DNA from: Oceanobacillus kimchii X50
GTDB taxonomy: Bacteria; Bacillota; Bacilli; Bacillales; Amphibacillaceae
DNA: 64,000 bases
Assembly: GCF_000340475.1 (NCBI RefSeq)
Contig: NZ_CM001792.1
Location: 3,337,253-3,401,252 of the forward strand
Reading direction: 5' to 3'
Below the pieces are notes generated by a model that was not told the DNA's origin, did no database searches, and saw only the letters and a list, made by a program, of their open reading frames with translations. The translations under genes and the position numbers were made by a program. The stretch's first letter is position 1. The number at the start of each line of letters is the position of its first letter. This document shows positions 7,471 through 15,420 of this stretch, piece after piece.

Positions 7471-8718
7471 CTAACAAAACTGATCATTCTTATTCGGATT
7501 CATCATACCAAATAATGGCCGCAGGAATAATGCCACACCGGTTCCTAACAATGCCATGATTGCCCATACCCAGCCATGAAGACTGAATGAGGAGATTCCA
7601 CCGAAATAAGCTCCAATGTTACAACCAAATGCTAGACGAGCTCCATAGCCCATTAGTAATCCGCCAAAGATAGCAGCTCCTGCTACCCCTGGTTTAATTT
7701 TACGAGGCTTAAAATTACCTTGCGCAGTTACTGCAATAAATGCTCCTAAAATAATTCCAAAGTTCATTACACTTGTAGAATCCATCAATACGGATTGAGA
7801 AAGTGCGTTTGCTGCATCCCCTGAAAAATAACCCCAAGATGACACATCAATACCAACCGCTTGTAAGGTTTTACCTCCCCATAAAGCAAATGCAGAAGTA
7901 ATTCCCCAAGGTGTTCCGCGTACAAGTAGGACAAGTGCGTTTAATGCCGCTAAAATTACACCAGCGATAAATAGTGGCCATGCTCCACGGAAGACAAGCT
8001 TCCAACCTTTACCTTTTGCTAAAGGCTTCATTGCTGGTGGATTTTTACGTTTCGCTACGATTAGCGTAATCCAATAAATCAAACCAAACAATAGAAGTTG
8101 GACTACCCAACCTCCAAAAAATCCTAATCCTGTCGATTCAGCAAGTGAAATCGGTGGTAAGGATGGAGTTTCTGTCCAAAAAGGTAAATGGTATGCACCG
8201 AGGGTAGAACCGATAATGAAAGCAGTTAGTGTAAGAATCATTGAAGATGCTCCACCACCTAGGTTATACAATGTGCCTGATGCACAACCGTTACCTAATT
8301 GCATACCAATTCCAAATAAAAATGCTCCGACAAGTACACTCACCCCTACTGGTGAAACATACCCTTGTGGCTCTACACCTGTAAAACTAAAACCATTACT
8401 TAAAATAATTGCAAATAATGTTGTTGAAACTACAAACATCAGAAGATGCGCTTGAATACCTTGAACATTACCAACAGATGCCAGTCTTCTAAATGCTGAA
8501 GTAAAGCCAAAACGAGCATAAAGTAATGTTGCACCTAACGCTAATCCTAAAATAAATAATACGCCTTGTACCCAGTCAGCAGTTATTACTATTGCTGATA
8601 ATAGAATAATAGATACGATAATCCCTAATATAAGAAGGGGCTTTTGCATAGGATTTAGGTCCGCTAAAACTGTTGTCTGTTTTTGCGTAAAACTTTTTTG
8701 TGTTACGGATTGCTCCAT
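7471..8718 (-). CDS. YeeE/YedE family sulfur-compound (thiosulfate) transporter
   Basis: 415-aa multi-helix membrane protein made of two related halves, each with the family cysteine motif: GNGCASGTLYNLGGG and FGCNIGAYFGGIS. In the characterised member TsuA, the conserved cysteines pass thiosulfate through the membrane. No TusA-like partner follows, although such genes are often adjacent. An AAGAGGG ribosome site precedes the ATG. It appears monocistronic, with a terminator 15 bases past the stop. Thiosulfate is the likeliest cargo (inference from family). Confidence 0.88.
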   Translation of the reverse strand: MEQSVTQKSFTQKQTTVLADLNPMQKPLLILGIIVSIILLSAIVITADWVQGVLFILGLALGATLLYARFGFTSAFRRLASVGNVQGIQAHLLMFVVSTTLFAIILSNGFSFTGVEPQGYVSPVGVSVLVGAFLFGIGMQLGNGCASGTLYNLGGGASSMILTLTAFIIGSTLGAYHLPFWTETPSLPPISLAESTGLGFFGGWVVQLLLFGLIYWITLIVAKRKNPPAMKPLAKGKGWKLVFRGAWPLFIAGVILAALNALVLLVRGTPWGITSAFALWGGKTLQAVGIDVSSWGYFSGDAANALSQSVLMDSTSVMNFGIILGAFIAVTAQGNFKPRKIKPGVAGAAIFGGLLMGYGARLAFGCNIGAYFGGISSFSLHGWVWAIMALLGTGVALFLRPLFGMMNPNKNDQFC

Positions 8719-8837
8719 CGAAAACCCTCTTTTCCAATTAATTTACTAAGGATTAAGGATACACGATTTATTTTGAAATGTAAATAGCTTTGCTTGGCCT
8801 AATTTCATCACGTTTAGATAAAAAAAGTTTTAATCAA

Positions 8838-8895
8838 TCAATTTCATAATTAATATATCTGGTGTTTGAATGAAACTTAGCAATTATGAAATTGA
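8838..8895. repeat. Perfect 14-bp inverted repeat, 30 nt apart
   Basis: TCAATTTCATAATT at 8838-8851 is the exact complement of AATTATGAAATTGA at 8882-8895. It lies upstream of the minus-strand YeeE gene (start 8718). It could be an operator, a leader hairpin or a relic of an insertion. No T run follows, so it is not a typical terminator. Confidence 0.6.
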
Positions 8896-8909
8896 CTCAC
8901 ATACAAAAA

Positions 8910-8952
8910 GCAAATGAAATATACACCTCTAGAGGGCTATTATTTCACTTGC
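8910..8952 (-). terminator. Terminator of the carboxypeptidase gene
   Basis: A 12-bp stem (8910-8921 with 8941-8952, one mismatch) is followed on the minus strand by CTTTTTG. It starts about 22 bases beyond the stop of the S13 carboxypeptidase. Confidence 0.7.
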
Positions 8953-8974
8953 TCAGTAACATCTTTTATATATT

Positions 8975-10501
8975 TTAAAATTCATGACCTGCTATCGTAT
9001 TTACAATACTATCTTCAATACTCCTTATTGTAGCGCTTGAACCAAGAAAGTTATTAATAAGTATAGAGAAAATAACTTCCTCCCCATCAGCCGTTGTTAC
9101 ATATCCCGATAATGTAGATACTCCTGTAATCGATCCCGTTTTTGCAATTGCATTTTCTGTTGCATGGCTATCTGTCATTCGATTTCGGAGTGTGCCACCA
9201 ATCATTCTTTCTGGATGTCCAGCTACCGGTAATGCTGTTTGAAAAGAAGTAAACCAATCTTTATCTTGAATAACATACAGAAGTTCCGATAGTTCTACTG
9301 CAGGAATCAAATTCTTATGCGACATTCCTGAACCATCTCGTAAAAGAATAGTATCCATGTTCAACCCCAGTTCACCAAGAACATCCTCCATTACTGCTAA
9401 CCCTTCATCCCAACTGCCTTCGTCCCCAATCATTTTTCCCATTTCTTTTACAAGTGTTTCCCCATGTCCATTATTACTTAACTTCATAAAGGGAACTAGC
9501 AGTTCTTTTAACGGCATGGATTCTTTAGCGACAAGAACTTTAGCAGAAGCAGGAGTTTCTTCAAGACGATCTTTAGATTTACCAATAAACGTTATTCCTT
9601 CATCTTCTAAGGTTTGCCTAAACACACTAATAACATAACTTGTTGGTTCCCAAACAGATGCCCAAGATCGGGATAGCGATCCGTCTTTTGGCATCTCTCC
9701 TTCAATAACAATTGTATTGTTTCCGTGTTGTCGTTCAATTGAAATATCTTTCTCTTCTCCATTAGCGACCATCTTGGTTTTATTCTCAATGGTAATATAA
9801 TTATTTTCTGGAGTTACTGTTACTTCTGCTTTCTTTCCTTTTTTACTAGGACTGACCTCAACAATAACCGTTCCTGCATCATAATCATCATCAGGTGACA
9901 TCGTTAATGCAGATACCTGCGCTCCCGTGTAAAACGGTTCATCTGACCAATTTAAATCTTGAGAAAGACGAACATCATCATACCATGTGTCATCTCCAAC
10001 TAAATCACCTTTAATTTTTTGAATGCCTTGTTTCTTTAACTCTTTGGCGAATGCTTCAAGATCAGATTGTAGTAAGGTAGGATCTCCTTTTCCCTTCACA
10101 TAAACATCCCCATGAAGGACCTTCCCACGGATCTTCCCCTCCGTAAGCACTTCCGTTGTAAAGCGATAATCAGGACCTAACGTTTCCAATGCCGATGCAG
10201 CAGTTAAGATTTTCATATTGGATGCCGGATGTAAACGAATATCACCATTTCTAGAAAATAACTGATCACCATTCGCTGCATCCAACACACTAATCCCTGT
10301 AACGCCACCTTCTAGATTAGGATTATCTAAAATGACGGCTAATTTCTCTTCTAACGATGCATCTTCTAGTTGTGTAATGTCCGTTTCGTTTGTTGCATCA
10401 ATCTTTGTTTCAAGTTGTGGATAAAATAGCAATAACCCACTAATTATTGTAATTAATCCAGCGAGAACGACTAATTTACTAACAAAGGCTTTACGATTCA
10501 T
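8975..10501 (-). CDS. dacC: D-alanyl-D-alanine carboxypeptidase/endopeptidase (class C PBP, peptidase S13)
   Basis: About 508-aa penicillin-binding protein of the PBP4a/DacC class that trims or cuts peptidoglycan peptides outside the membrane. There is an N-terminal helix (signal or anchor, about residues 8-28), the nucleophile motif SNMK near residue 94, a SNN motif in KLSNNGHGE, and the KTG triad in AIAKTGSITG. A large inserted domain follows the SxxK motif, as in S13 enzymes. The ATG at 10501 is preferred to the GTG at 10507 by spacing to AGAAGGG. The gene symbol is by family; orthology to DacC is not tested. Confidence 0.88.
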   Translation of the reverse strand: MNRKAFVSKLVVLAGLITIISGLLLFYPQLETKIDATNETDITQLEDASLEEKLAVILDNPNLEGGVTGISVLDAANGDQLFSRNGDIRLHPASNMKILTAASALETLGPDYRFTTEVLTEGKIRGKVLHGDVYVKGKGDPTLLQSDLEAFAKELKKQGIQKIKGDLVGDDTWYDDVRLSQDLNWSDEPFYTGAQVSALTMSPDDDYDAGTVIVEVSPSKKGKKAEVTVTPENNYITIENKTKMVANGEEKDISIERQHGNNTIVIEGEMPKDGSLSRSWASVWEPTSYVISVFRQTLEDEGITFIGKSKDRLEETPASAKVLVAKESMPLKELLVPFMKLSNNGHGETLVKEMGKMIGDEGSWDEGLAVMEDVLGELGLNMDTILLRDGSGMSHKNLIPAVELSELLYVIQDKDWFTSFQTALPVAGHPERMIGGTLRNRMTDSHATENAIAKTGSITGVSTLSGYVTTADGEEVIFSILINNFLGSSATIRSIEDSIVNTIAGHEF

Positions 10502-10675
10502 GGACACACACCCTTCTTTTTTAATATTCTAATAATTATATAACATTTTCCAATTCACAAATAGTTATTCTAAGTAAATATGTCCTTTTGAACTAGAAAA
10601 AGAATTTGAACAGGACTATTTCTTATTAACAAACACTCTATCGTCGTAAGCCAATTTATCTATAAACCAAAAAAA

Positions 10676-10704
10676 CAGCTACCTTACACATGTAAGTATA
10701 GCTG
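10676..10704 (-). terminator. Terminator downstream of the thioesterase operon
   Basis: CAGCTACCTTAC pairs imperfectly with GTAAGTATAGCTG. On the minus strand the hairpin is followed by a seven-T run, placed just past the stop at 10715. Confidence 0.78.
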
Positions 10705-10714
10705 CTTCGGTCAA

Positions 10715-11077
10715 TTATAATACTTCTGGCCCCACAAGTTTTTCTGGTTTTACTCCAAGGATTAATTTGCATATAGCTCTGAATCCAATTCCTTCATTTG
10801 CAGAAAAGAATTCTAAAACACTAGCAGATTCTTGGTTCTCTTTAAACGCATCAATTTCCCGTTTATATAATTCGATAATATGGTAAGGAACTTCCGCATT
10901 CTCAAGAGAAGATTTTCCGATTAATTGTTTGCCAAAATATTGATAATCAACGCTCAACTGCCGCGTTAGTTGTACTAGTTCAACTAAACGCTGATATAGT
11001 TTTGGCTGTTCATTCTGTATTTGCATTAATTCACCTTGCACTTGTATAACATCTGAAATAGATATGGAAATGACCAT
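10715..11077 (-). CDS. Conserved hypothetical protein, 120 aa
   Basis: I do not recognise this family. The product is soluble and helical, with no signal peptide. An N-terminal half (about residues 10-55) looks amphipathic, and the C-terminus reads FRAICKLILGVKPEKLVGPEVL. Its ATG overlaps the stop of the thioesterase gene as TAATG, so it is translationally coupled and probably works with, or is regulated like, that enzyme. A terminator follows. Confidence 0.7.
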   Translation of the reverse strand: MVISISISDVIQVQGELMQIQNEQPKLYQRLVELVQLTRQLSVDYQYFGKQLIGKSSLENAEVPYHIIELYKREIDAFKENQESASVLEFFSANEGIGFRAICKLILGVKPEKLVGPEVL

Positions 11078-11613
11078 TATTTAATCCCCTCTTTATCTAA
11101 ACTCCACGGTTTTTCCATAGAAAGATGGTTGACCAGTTGTTTATTTTGATCACGCTTTAACTTACGTATCTTTGCCCTTTCTTCTCCTGTTTCATATAGA
11201 TATTTTTCTTCCGCTGTTTCCGGAATAACATCTGGTACAGGTATTGGATGTTTATGCTCATCCAATGCTACGAACGTCAAGAATGCTGTTGTTGCGATAC
11301 GTCGTTTTCCAGTCAACATATCTTCTGCAATCACTTTACAAAAAATTTCCATTGAACTGTGTCCTGTATATGCCACAAATGATTCGATACATATTTTATC
11401 GCTTTGCATGATTGGCTGAATAAAGTTTACTGCATCTGTTGAAGCCGTAACACATTCTTTTACGCGTGAATGACTACAAGCGGACAATGTAGCACAGGCA
11501 TCTAGTTTTTTCATCAGTACGCCGCCAAATAATGTGTAATAGTTATTTAAATCATTAATCAACACTTGATCGTTTTGAATAATTCGTGTTTCACTCATCT
11601 TTCTAGACGTCAT
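11077..11613 (-). CDS. Acyl-CoA thioesterase, hotdog fold, YkhA-like
   Basis: 178 aa. The acyl-CoA hydrolase hotdog domain covers about residues 10-140: FGGVLMKKLDACATLSACSH, a conserved region in YciA/YkhA-type enzymes, and GKRRIATTAFLTFVALDE. It hydrolyses fatty acyl-CoA thioesters in the cytoplasm. A charged C-terminal extension (about 140-178) resembles that of Bacillus YkhA. AAAGGTG lies 8 nt before the ATG. It is the first gene of a two-gene operon. Confidence 0.85.
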   Translation of the reverse strand: MTSRKMSETRIIQNDQVLINDLNNYYTLFGGVLMKKLDACATLSACSHSRVKECVTASTDAVNFIQPIMQSDKICIESFVAYTGHSSMEIFCKVIAEDMLTGKRRIATTAFLTFVALDEHKHPIPVPDVIPETAEEKYLYETGEERAKIRKLKRDQNKQLVNHLSMEKPWSLDKEGIK

Positions 11614-11927
11614 GGTAGATACACCTTTCTATAGGTTTTCTATTAAGCTTACTACTCCATTGTAGGTGCCTGTATCACTATATGTACAATGCTGATTGCG
11701 AATTATAACATTACAAAATTGCATGTAAGCGTTATTTTTTATATTCGTTGAAAAATACACTTGGTCAATAATGGCGGGATACTTCAGATACACCATATAT
11801 GAAAACACTATGAAGGTATCAAGATAGTACAGCGAAGACCTTGATTACAATATTTAGTAATCAAAGGCTCGCCAAATGTCCAAAGTGCAGTAAATATTTG
11901 TGGAGTGGTCTCATTTATATACCTTTT
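11614..11927. other. Intergenic region with one weak hairpin
   Basis: No coding frame with a ribosome site is visible. A stem CCTTGATTAC with GTAATCAAAGG (11839-11867, one bulge) lies beyond the stop of the LysR gene and could be its terminator, but no T run follows it. The rest appears featureless. Confidence 0.45.
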
Positions 11928-12803
11928 CTAAAGATTAGCTTTTACAAAACGAATAAATTCTCGATGCATATATAATGTATCCATGCCTTTTCGCCAAATA
12001 AGCGCAAGCGACCATTCTATTTTCAATTGATCAAGCTCGATACTGACAACATGTCCTTTTAACTTAGTCAAAGTACTTTCTGGTAATAGGGTAATTCCTA
12101 ATTGCGAAGCTACCATTTCTTCAACAAAATCTAACTGTGTTGTCTCTGAAGAAACATTAGGTTCAAATCCCACTTCCCTACATGCTTCATATACTGTATC
12201 TCTTAAGGCAAAATCATTACTAAACATAATAAAATTTTCGTCTTTAAGGGAGGATAGTTTGACTTTATCTTGATTGGCTAATAAGTGATTTCTCGAAACA
12301 ACTAAGCGAAGCTGTTCCTGACCTAAAGAAAGATAATCAAATGATTGATGTTTTGTAGGAAGATAGACAACTCCAAAATCAAGTTTCCCTTCCATTACTT
12401 TTTCTTCAATTCTTTTTGAACCATCTTCCATTAATTCGAAGGTTACATCGGGGTAACTTTGGTGAAATTCTGCCATAATAGTTGAGAAGAATGCAATATT
12501 ACTAACCGTTGGTAAACCTATACGTAGATGAGCTTTCTTCCTGCCCGTTAGCTCATCTAAATCGGTTTGCATCGATTCATACTCATCAATTATATTCTTT
12601 ATATACGGATAGATTACTTTTCCAGAAGATGTGATTTGCAGTTGCTTTCGTGAGCGAATAAACAATCCCGTTCCTAGCTCTTCTTCTAATGATTTGATTA
12701 TTCTACTCATTGCTGGTTGTGTAATATACAGCTTATCAGCTGCTTTTGTAATACTTTTCTGTTCAACTACTGTAATAAAGCAATGCAATTGCTTCATGTC
12801 CAT
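11928..12803 (-). CDS. LysR-family transcriptional regulator
   Basis: 291 aa. Winged HTH at residues 1-60 (ITVVEQKSITKAADKLYITQPAMSRIIKSLEEELG) and a periplasmic-binding-like effector domain from about residue 90. AAGGGA lies 9 nt before the ATG. No gene is divergent to it; the upstream FMN reductase points the same way. A perfect 7-bp palindrome (TAGACGT-N5-ACGTCTA) lies 78 bases upstream and is a candidate autoregulatory site. Effector unknown. Confidence 0.88.
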   Translation of the reverse strand: MDMKQLHCFITVVEQKSITKAADKLYITQPAMSRIIKSLEEELGTGLFIRSRKQLQITSSGKVIYPYIKNIIDEYESMQTDLDELTGRKKAHLRIGLPTVSNIAFFSTIMAEFHQSYPDVTFELMEDGSKRIEEKVMEGKLDFGVVYLPTKHQSFDYLSLGQEQLRLVVSRNHLLANQDKVKLSSLKDENFIMFSNDFALRDTVYEACREVGFEPNVSSETTQLDFVEEMVASQLGITLLPESTLTKLKGHVVSIELDQLKIEWSLALIWRKGMDTLYMHREFIRFVKANL

Positions 12804-12880
12804 CTTTACCGCTCCCTTAATTTTACATATGCCTTTCTTTTTACCATACGAAAGCTCTCCGGTAATGTAAACCTTTTTTC

Positions 12881-12899
12881 TAGACGTAAACTACGTCTA
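12881..12899. promoter_or_regulatory. Palindrome upstream of LysR gene, candidate operator
   Basis: TAGACGT-AAACT-ACGTCTA is a perfect interrupted palindrome with the T-N11-A spacing seen in LysR boxes. It lies between the LysR start (12803) and the terminator at 12912. Binding is inferred only. Confidence 0.45.
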
Positions 12900-12911
12900 A
12901 TCAATCAAAAC

Positions 12912-12943
12912 AAAAAAATAGCAGGGATACCTGCTATTTTTTT
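12912..12943. terminator. Perfect 14-bp bidirectional terminator
   Basis: AAAAAAATAGCAGG and its exact complement enclose a GATA loop. A and T tracts form the base of the stem, so it can terminate on both strands; its natural user is the minus-strand FMN reductase ending at 12958. Confidence 0.9.
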
Positions 12944-12957
12944 GTTCAAATTATATG

Positions 12958-13515
12958 TTATCCACGTAATGGTTTTAAAGCCCCTGACCAAGCAATTACT
13001 TGATCCAACATTTCGTTTGCATTTACATGATGAAAATCAGCTGGTTTAAACACACTCATATTTTCAAAGTCTGTCATAAGTGAGAAAGTAACTGCTGTAC
13101 GTACGTCTGCCACTTGTAATTCACCAAGAATTAAACGTAAGTTCTCATGTGCACGCGTACCTCCCAAGCTACCGTAACCTACAAAGCCAGCAGCCTTATT
13201 GTGTACTTCCGCTTTTAGATAGTCTGTTGCATTTTTTAGTGCTCCACCAATTGCATGATTATATTCTGGTGTTACAAAAATATATCCATCAAATGATGCC
13301 ATTTTTTCTGACCAACTTTGAATTGCTTGAGCTGCCTCCTCTTGATCCGATTCTTTTATTGCTGCTCCTAACATCGGAAGTGGATAATCAGCTAGATCGA
13401 CTATTTCATAAGTTACTTCATCATTACGATTAGTTGCAAAATCATACATCCATTTGGCCACTGCTTCCCCATTACGACCTTGTCGTACACTTCCTAAAAT
13501 AATTCCTATTCTCAT
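12958..13515 (-). CDS. NADPH-dependent FMN reductase family protein
   Basis: 185-aa flavodoxin-like FMN_red protein. The phosphate-binding loop is GSVRQGRNGEAVAKW at residues 8-22, and TPEYNHAIGGALKNATDYL is the family flavin-contact segment. Such enzymes reduce quinones, azo dyes, chromate or free flavin with NAD(P)H. GGGGAAG precedes the ATG. It is followed by a strong terminator and is likely transcribed alone. Confidence 0.87.
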   Translation of the reverse strand: MRIGIILGSVRQGRNGEAVAKWMYDFATNRNDEVTYEIVDLADYPLPMLGAAIKESDQEEAAQAIQSWSEKMASFDGYIFVTPEYNHAIGGALKNATDYLKAEVHNKAAGFVGYGSLGGTRAHENLRLILGELQVADVRTAVTFSLMTDFENMSVFKPADFHHVNANEMLDQVIAWSGALKPLRG

Positions 13516-13653
13516 CTATACTTCCCCCAACCAATTTATATTTAATTAAACATTTATTAATTAATTATAATATAGCAAGATTTTATATTTATTTCAACCT
13601 TTTTCTAATAAAAAATAATAAACTTATTTTTTGTAAGTTTTAAGTGTGTTAAA

Positions 13654-13681
13654 AACCGCAAGCTAACTTACTCTTACGGTT
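13654..13681 (-). terminator. Terminator overlapping the stop of the second FMN reductase
   Basis: On the minus strand AACCGTAAG, which includes the stop codon, pairs with CTTGCGGTT, followed by a short T run. Confidence 0.65.
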
Positions 13682-14243
13682 TAAACGAGAATGATGAAGG
13701 TTGTATTTTATTTTTTTTCATTTGTTTTGTAGATTGTATCAATTGATCAGCAAGAATAGTTAATCGATCTAGCACATTTTGGTTAGTTAGTACATAATTT
13801 GTAAAATCTTTTTCTTCGATAAAAACATACTTTGGCAATACCCAACCAAGCATGTACGTTAAGATAGGTTTTAAATGCTGTTCTGGAACGAGGTAATGTT
13901 TAGCTGAACCTGCAGTAGCTAAAATTCCAATCGCTTTATCATGAAACGCATCCATTGGCAATAGGTCAAACAAATTCTTTAACGTGCCTGGTATGGAGGC
14001 TTGAAATGTGGGTGTTCCAATTAATATCCCATCTGAGTCTAGAATTTTTTCTAAAACGATTTTTGTGTCCCCTGTGTAAGAATCGACCGGACGACCGTCA
14101 CTAAAAACCAACTCATAATCCTTTATATCAATTAACTCTACTTCAACTGAATCATAATGATTACTTATATATTTCAAAACATGTTCTACTGCAATTCTCG
14201 TTTTCGAACCTACAATAGAGCCTGAAATTCCAACTATTTTCAC
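13674..14243 (-). CDS. NAD(P)H-dependent FMN reductase (SsuE/MsuE-like)
   Basis: 189 aa starting at GTG 14243, because CAAGGAGG lies 7 nt upstream; the longer frame from 14270 starts before this site. The N-terminal loop is GISGSIVGSKTR, and the flavin-contact segment is GTPTFQASIPGTLKNLFDLLP. SsuE-type relatives supply reduced FMN to monooxygenases acting on sulfonates, but no such partner is adjacent. A C-terminal basic tail (QMKKNKIQPSSF) is unusual. Cytoplasmic. Confidence 0.83.
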   Translation of the reverse strand: MKIVGISGSIVGSKTRIAVEHVLKYISNHYDSVEVELIDIKDYELVFSDGRPVDSYTGDTKIVLEKILDSDGILIGTPTFQASIPGTLKNLFDLLPMDAFHDKAIGILATAGSAKHYLVPEQHLKPILTYMLGWVLPKYVFIEEKDFTNYVLTNQNVLDRLTILADQLIQSTKQMKKNKIQPSSFSFKP

Positions 14244-14371
14244 GGAGCAACCTCCTTGTATGCAATACATCTAGTGTAAAATACGCTATAAATACAATAT
14301 TTATTATACCGAGATATATTGCTAAAATACAATTTGTTGCTTATAAACACTTCTTACCAAACGATACTTAT

Positions 14372-14764
14372 TTATCCTTTAGCTGGTATTACTTCAATTG
14401 TTTCTACGATCTCAATACTTCCTTTTACGGATTGCACCATCGAGCAATTTTTAGATGAAATAGCTAGGGCCTTCTCTGCTTTTTTTTGTGAGAGATTTTC
14501 TGCATATACTGTAAAATGCATGGTGATTTTTTCAATTCGGTTCGCCTCAGCTTCATTACGTTCTACTTCTGCTTCAATTTGGATGTCTTTAAAATCGATT
14601 CTTTGTTTATCCATTACTTTACGAAGGACTCCACCACTACATCCTGCGACTGAAGAAACTAATAAAGCAAATGGACGAAAACCATGTTCCTCTTCTCCAG
14701 AAATTGTTAAATTTCCATAGGATAATTCTGTTTCGAATGCTTGATTATTTAAACTAAATTTCAT
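14372..14764 (-). CDS. OsmC/Ohr family peroxide-reductase-like protein
   Basis: 130 aa. The two family cysteines are present in SSVAGCSGGVLRK and SSKNCSMVQS. OsmC/Ohr proteins reduce organic peroxides with this thiol pair; this YhfA-like subgroup is less well characterised. It overlaps the end of the alkyltransferase-like gene by 11 bases, so the two are co-translated. Pairing with a DNA-damage sensor and two flavin reductases suggests a stress-defence neighbourhood. Confidence 0.83.
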   Translation of the reverse strand: MKFSLNNQAFETELSYGNLTISGEEEHGFRPFALLVSSVAGCSGGVLRKVMDKQRIDFKDIQIEAEVERNEAEANRIEKITMHFTVYAENLSQKKAEKALAISSKNCSMVQSVKGSIEIVETIEVIPAKG

Positions 14765-15092
14765 TTATATCCTCCTCTGTTTCTTTTTCAGGAAACCATT
14801 GATAATATTCTAAAGATATTTTCCCCTGATTGTCTACTTTCACACCTTCTGATTCTAGTCTTGTTCTTTGTTCCCAAAATCCTTCTTCCGACTGAATTCC
14901 AATCTTCCCTTTTGCATTAATGACACGATGCCATGGCAAATGATACTTTTCACTCATCGAATGTAAAATTCTTACCACCTGTCTTGCTGCCCGCTTACTT
15001 CCTGCATTTGCTGCTATTTGTCCATAAGTCATCACTTTTCCATAAGGAATATCTTTGATAATTTGAATAACACGTTCTGTAAAAGGGGTCAT
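14754..15092 (-). CDS. Alkyltransferase-like protein (ATL), catalytic Cys replaced by Trp
   Basis: 112 aa, the DNA-binding domain of O6-methylguanine-DNA methyltransferase only. The active-site PCHRV motif reads PWHRV, with Trp in place of the alkyl-accepting Cys. This is the mark of ATL proteins such as E. coli YbaZ/EatL, which bind O6-alkylguanine and recruit nucleotide excision repair instead of reversing damage. The helix-turn-helix with arginine finger, SKRAARQVVRIL, is present. GGAGGT lies 6-7 nt before the ATG. First gene of a pair with OsmC. Confidence 0.9.
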   Translation of the reverse strand: MTPFTERVIQIIKDIPYGKVMTYGQIAANAGSKRAARQVVRILHSMSEKYHLPWHRVINAKGKIGIQSEEGFWEQRTRLESEGVKVDNQGKISLEYYQWFPEKETEEDINEI

Positions 15093-15235
15093 TACACACC
15101 TCCAGTACCAGTTTTTACAACGAATATATTCGATATATGTAACAAGAATATACTATATAATTCTTCATAAGTCGGACCTTAATTCACTAATCCCAATAGC
15201 TTTTAAATCATTTTTATGTAAAGGAGGAGCTTGTC

Positions 15236-15409
15236 TTGGATTATAATCGAGCACAGCAAATAATTGATTCCTCAGAGTTGATTCAAGTTACGTATCACGG
15301 AATACCTGTATATATCCAGTCACTTGACTCAAATAACATTGCGAAAGTATTTCCTCTAGATAACATGGAAGATTTACAATTTGTTGATATTGATGGTTTA
15401 CTCGAGTAA
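15236..15409 (+). CDS. sspH: Small acid-soluble spore protein, SspH family
   Basis: 57 aa, starting MDYNRAQQIIDSSELI from a TTG at 15236, with AAAGGAGGAG 6 nt upstream. The pattern RAQQI...V.YHGIPVYIQSLD...A.V.PL...V.I.GLLE matches SspH (B. subtilis RAKEL...VSFQGMPVMIQHVDE...ARIYEV...VPVNSLEE). SspH is made in the forespore and packed in the spore core. The gene converges on alr with only 11 bases between the two stops, and no terminator separates them. Confidence 0.88.
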   Translation: MDYNRAQQIIDSSELIQVTYHGIPVYIQSLDSNNIAKVFPLDNMEDLQFVDIDGLLE

Positions 15410-15420
15410 AACTGCAGCCC

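Noticed and set aside
15120..15160. Sigma-G promoter for sspH
   Set aside because: A TATACTA-like -10 exists, but no -35 element lies at the right distance.
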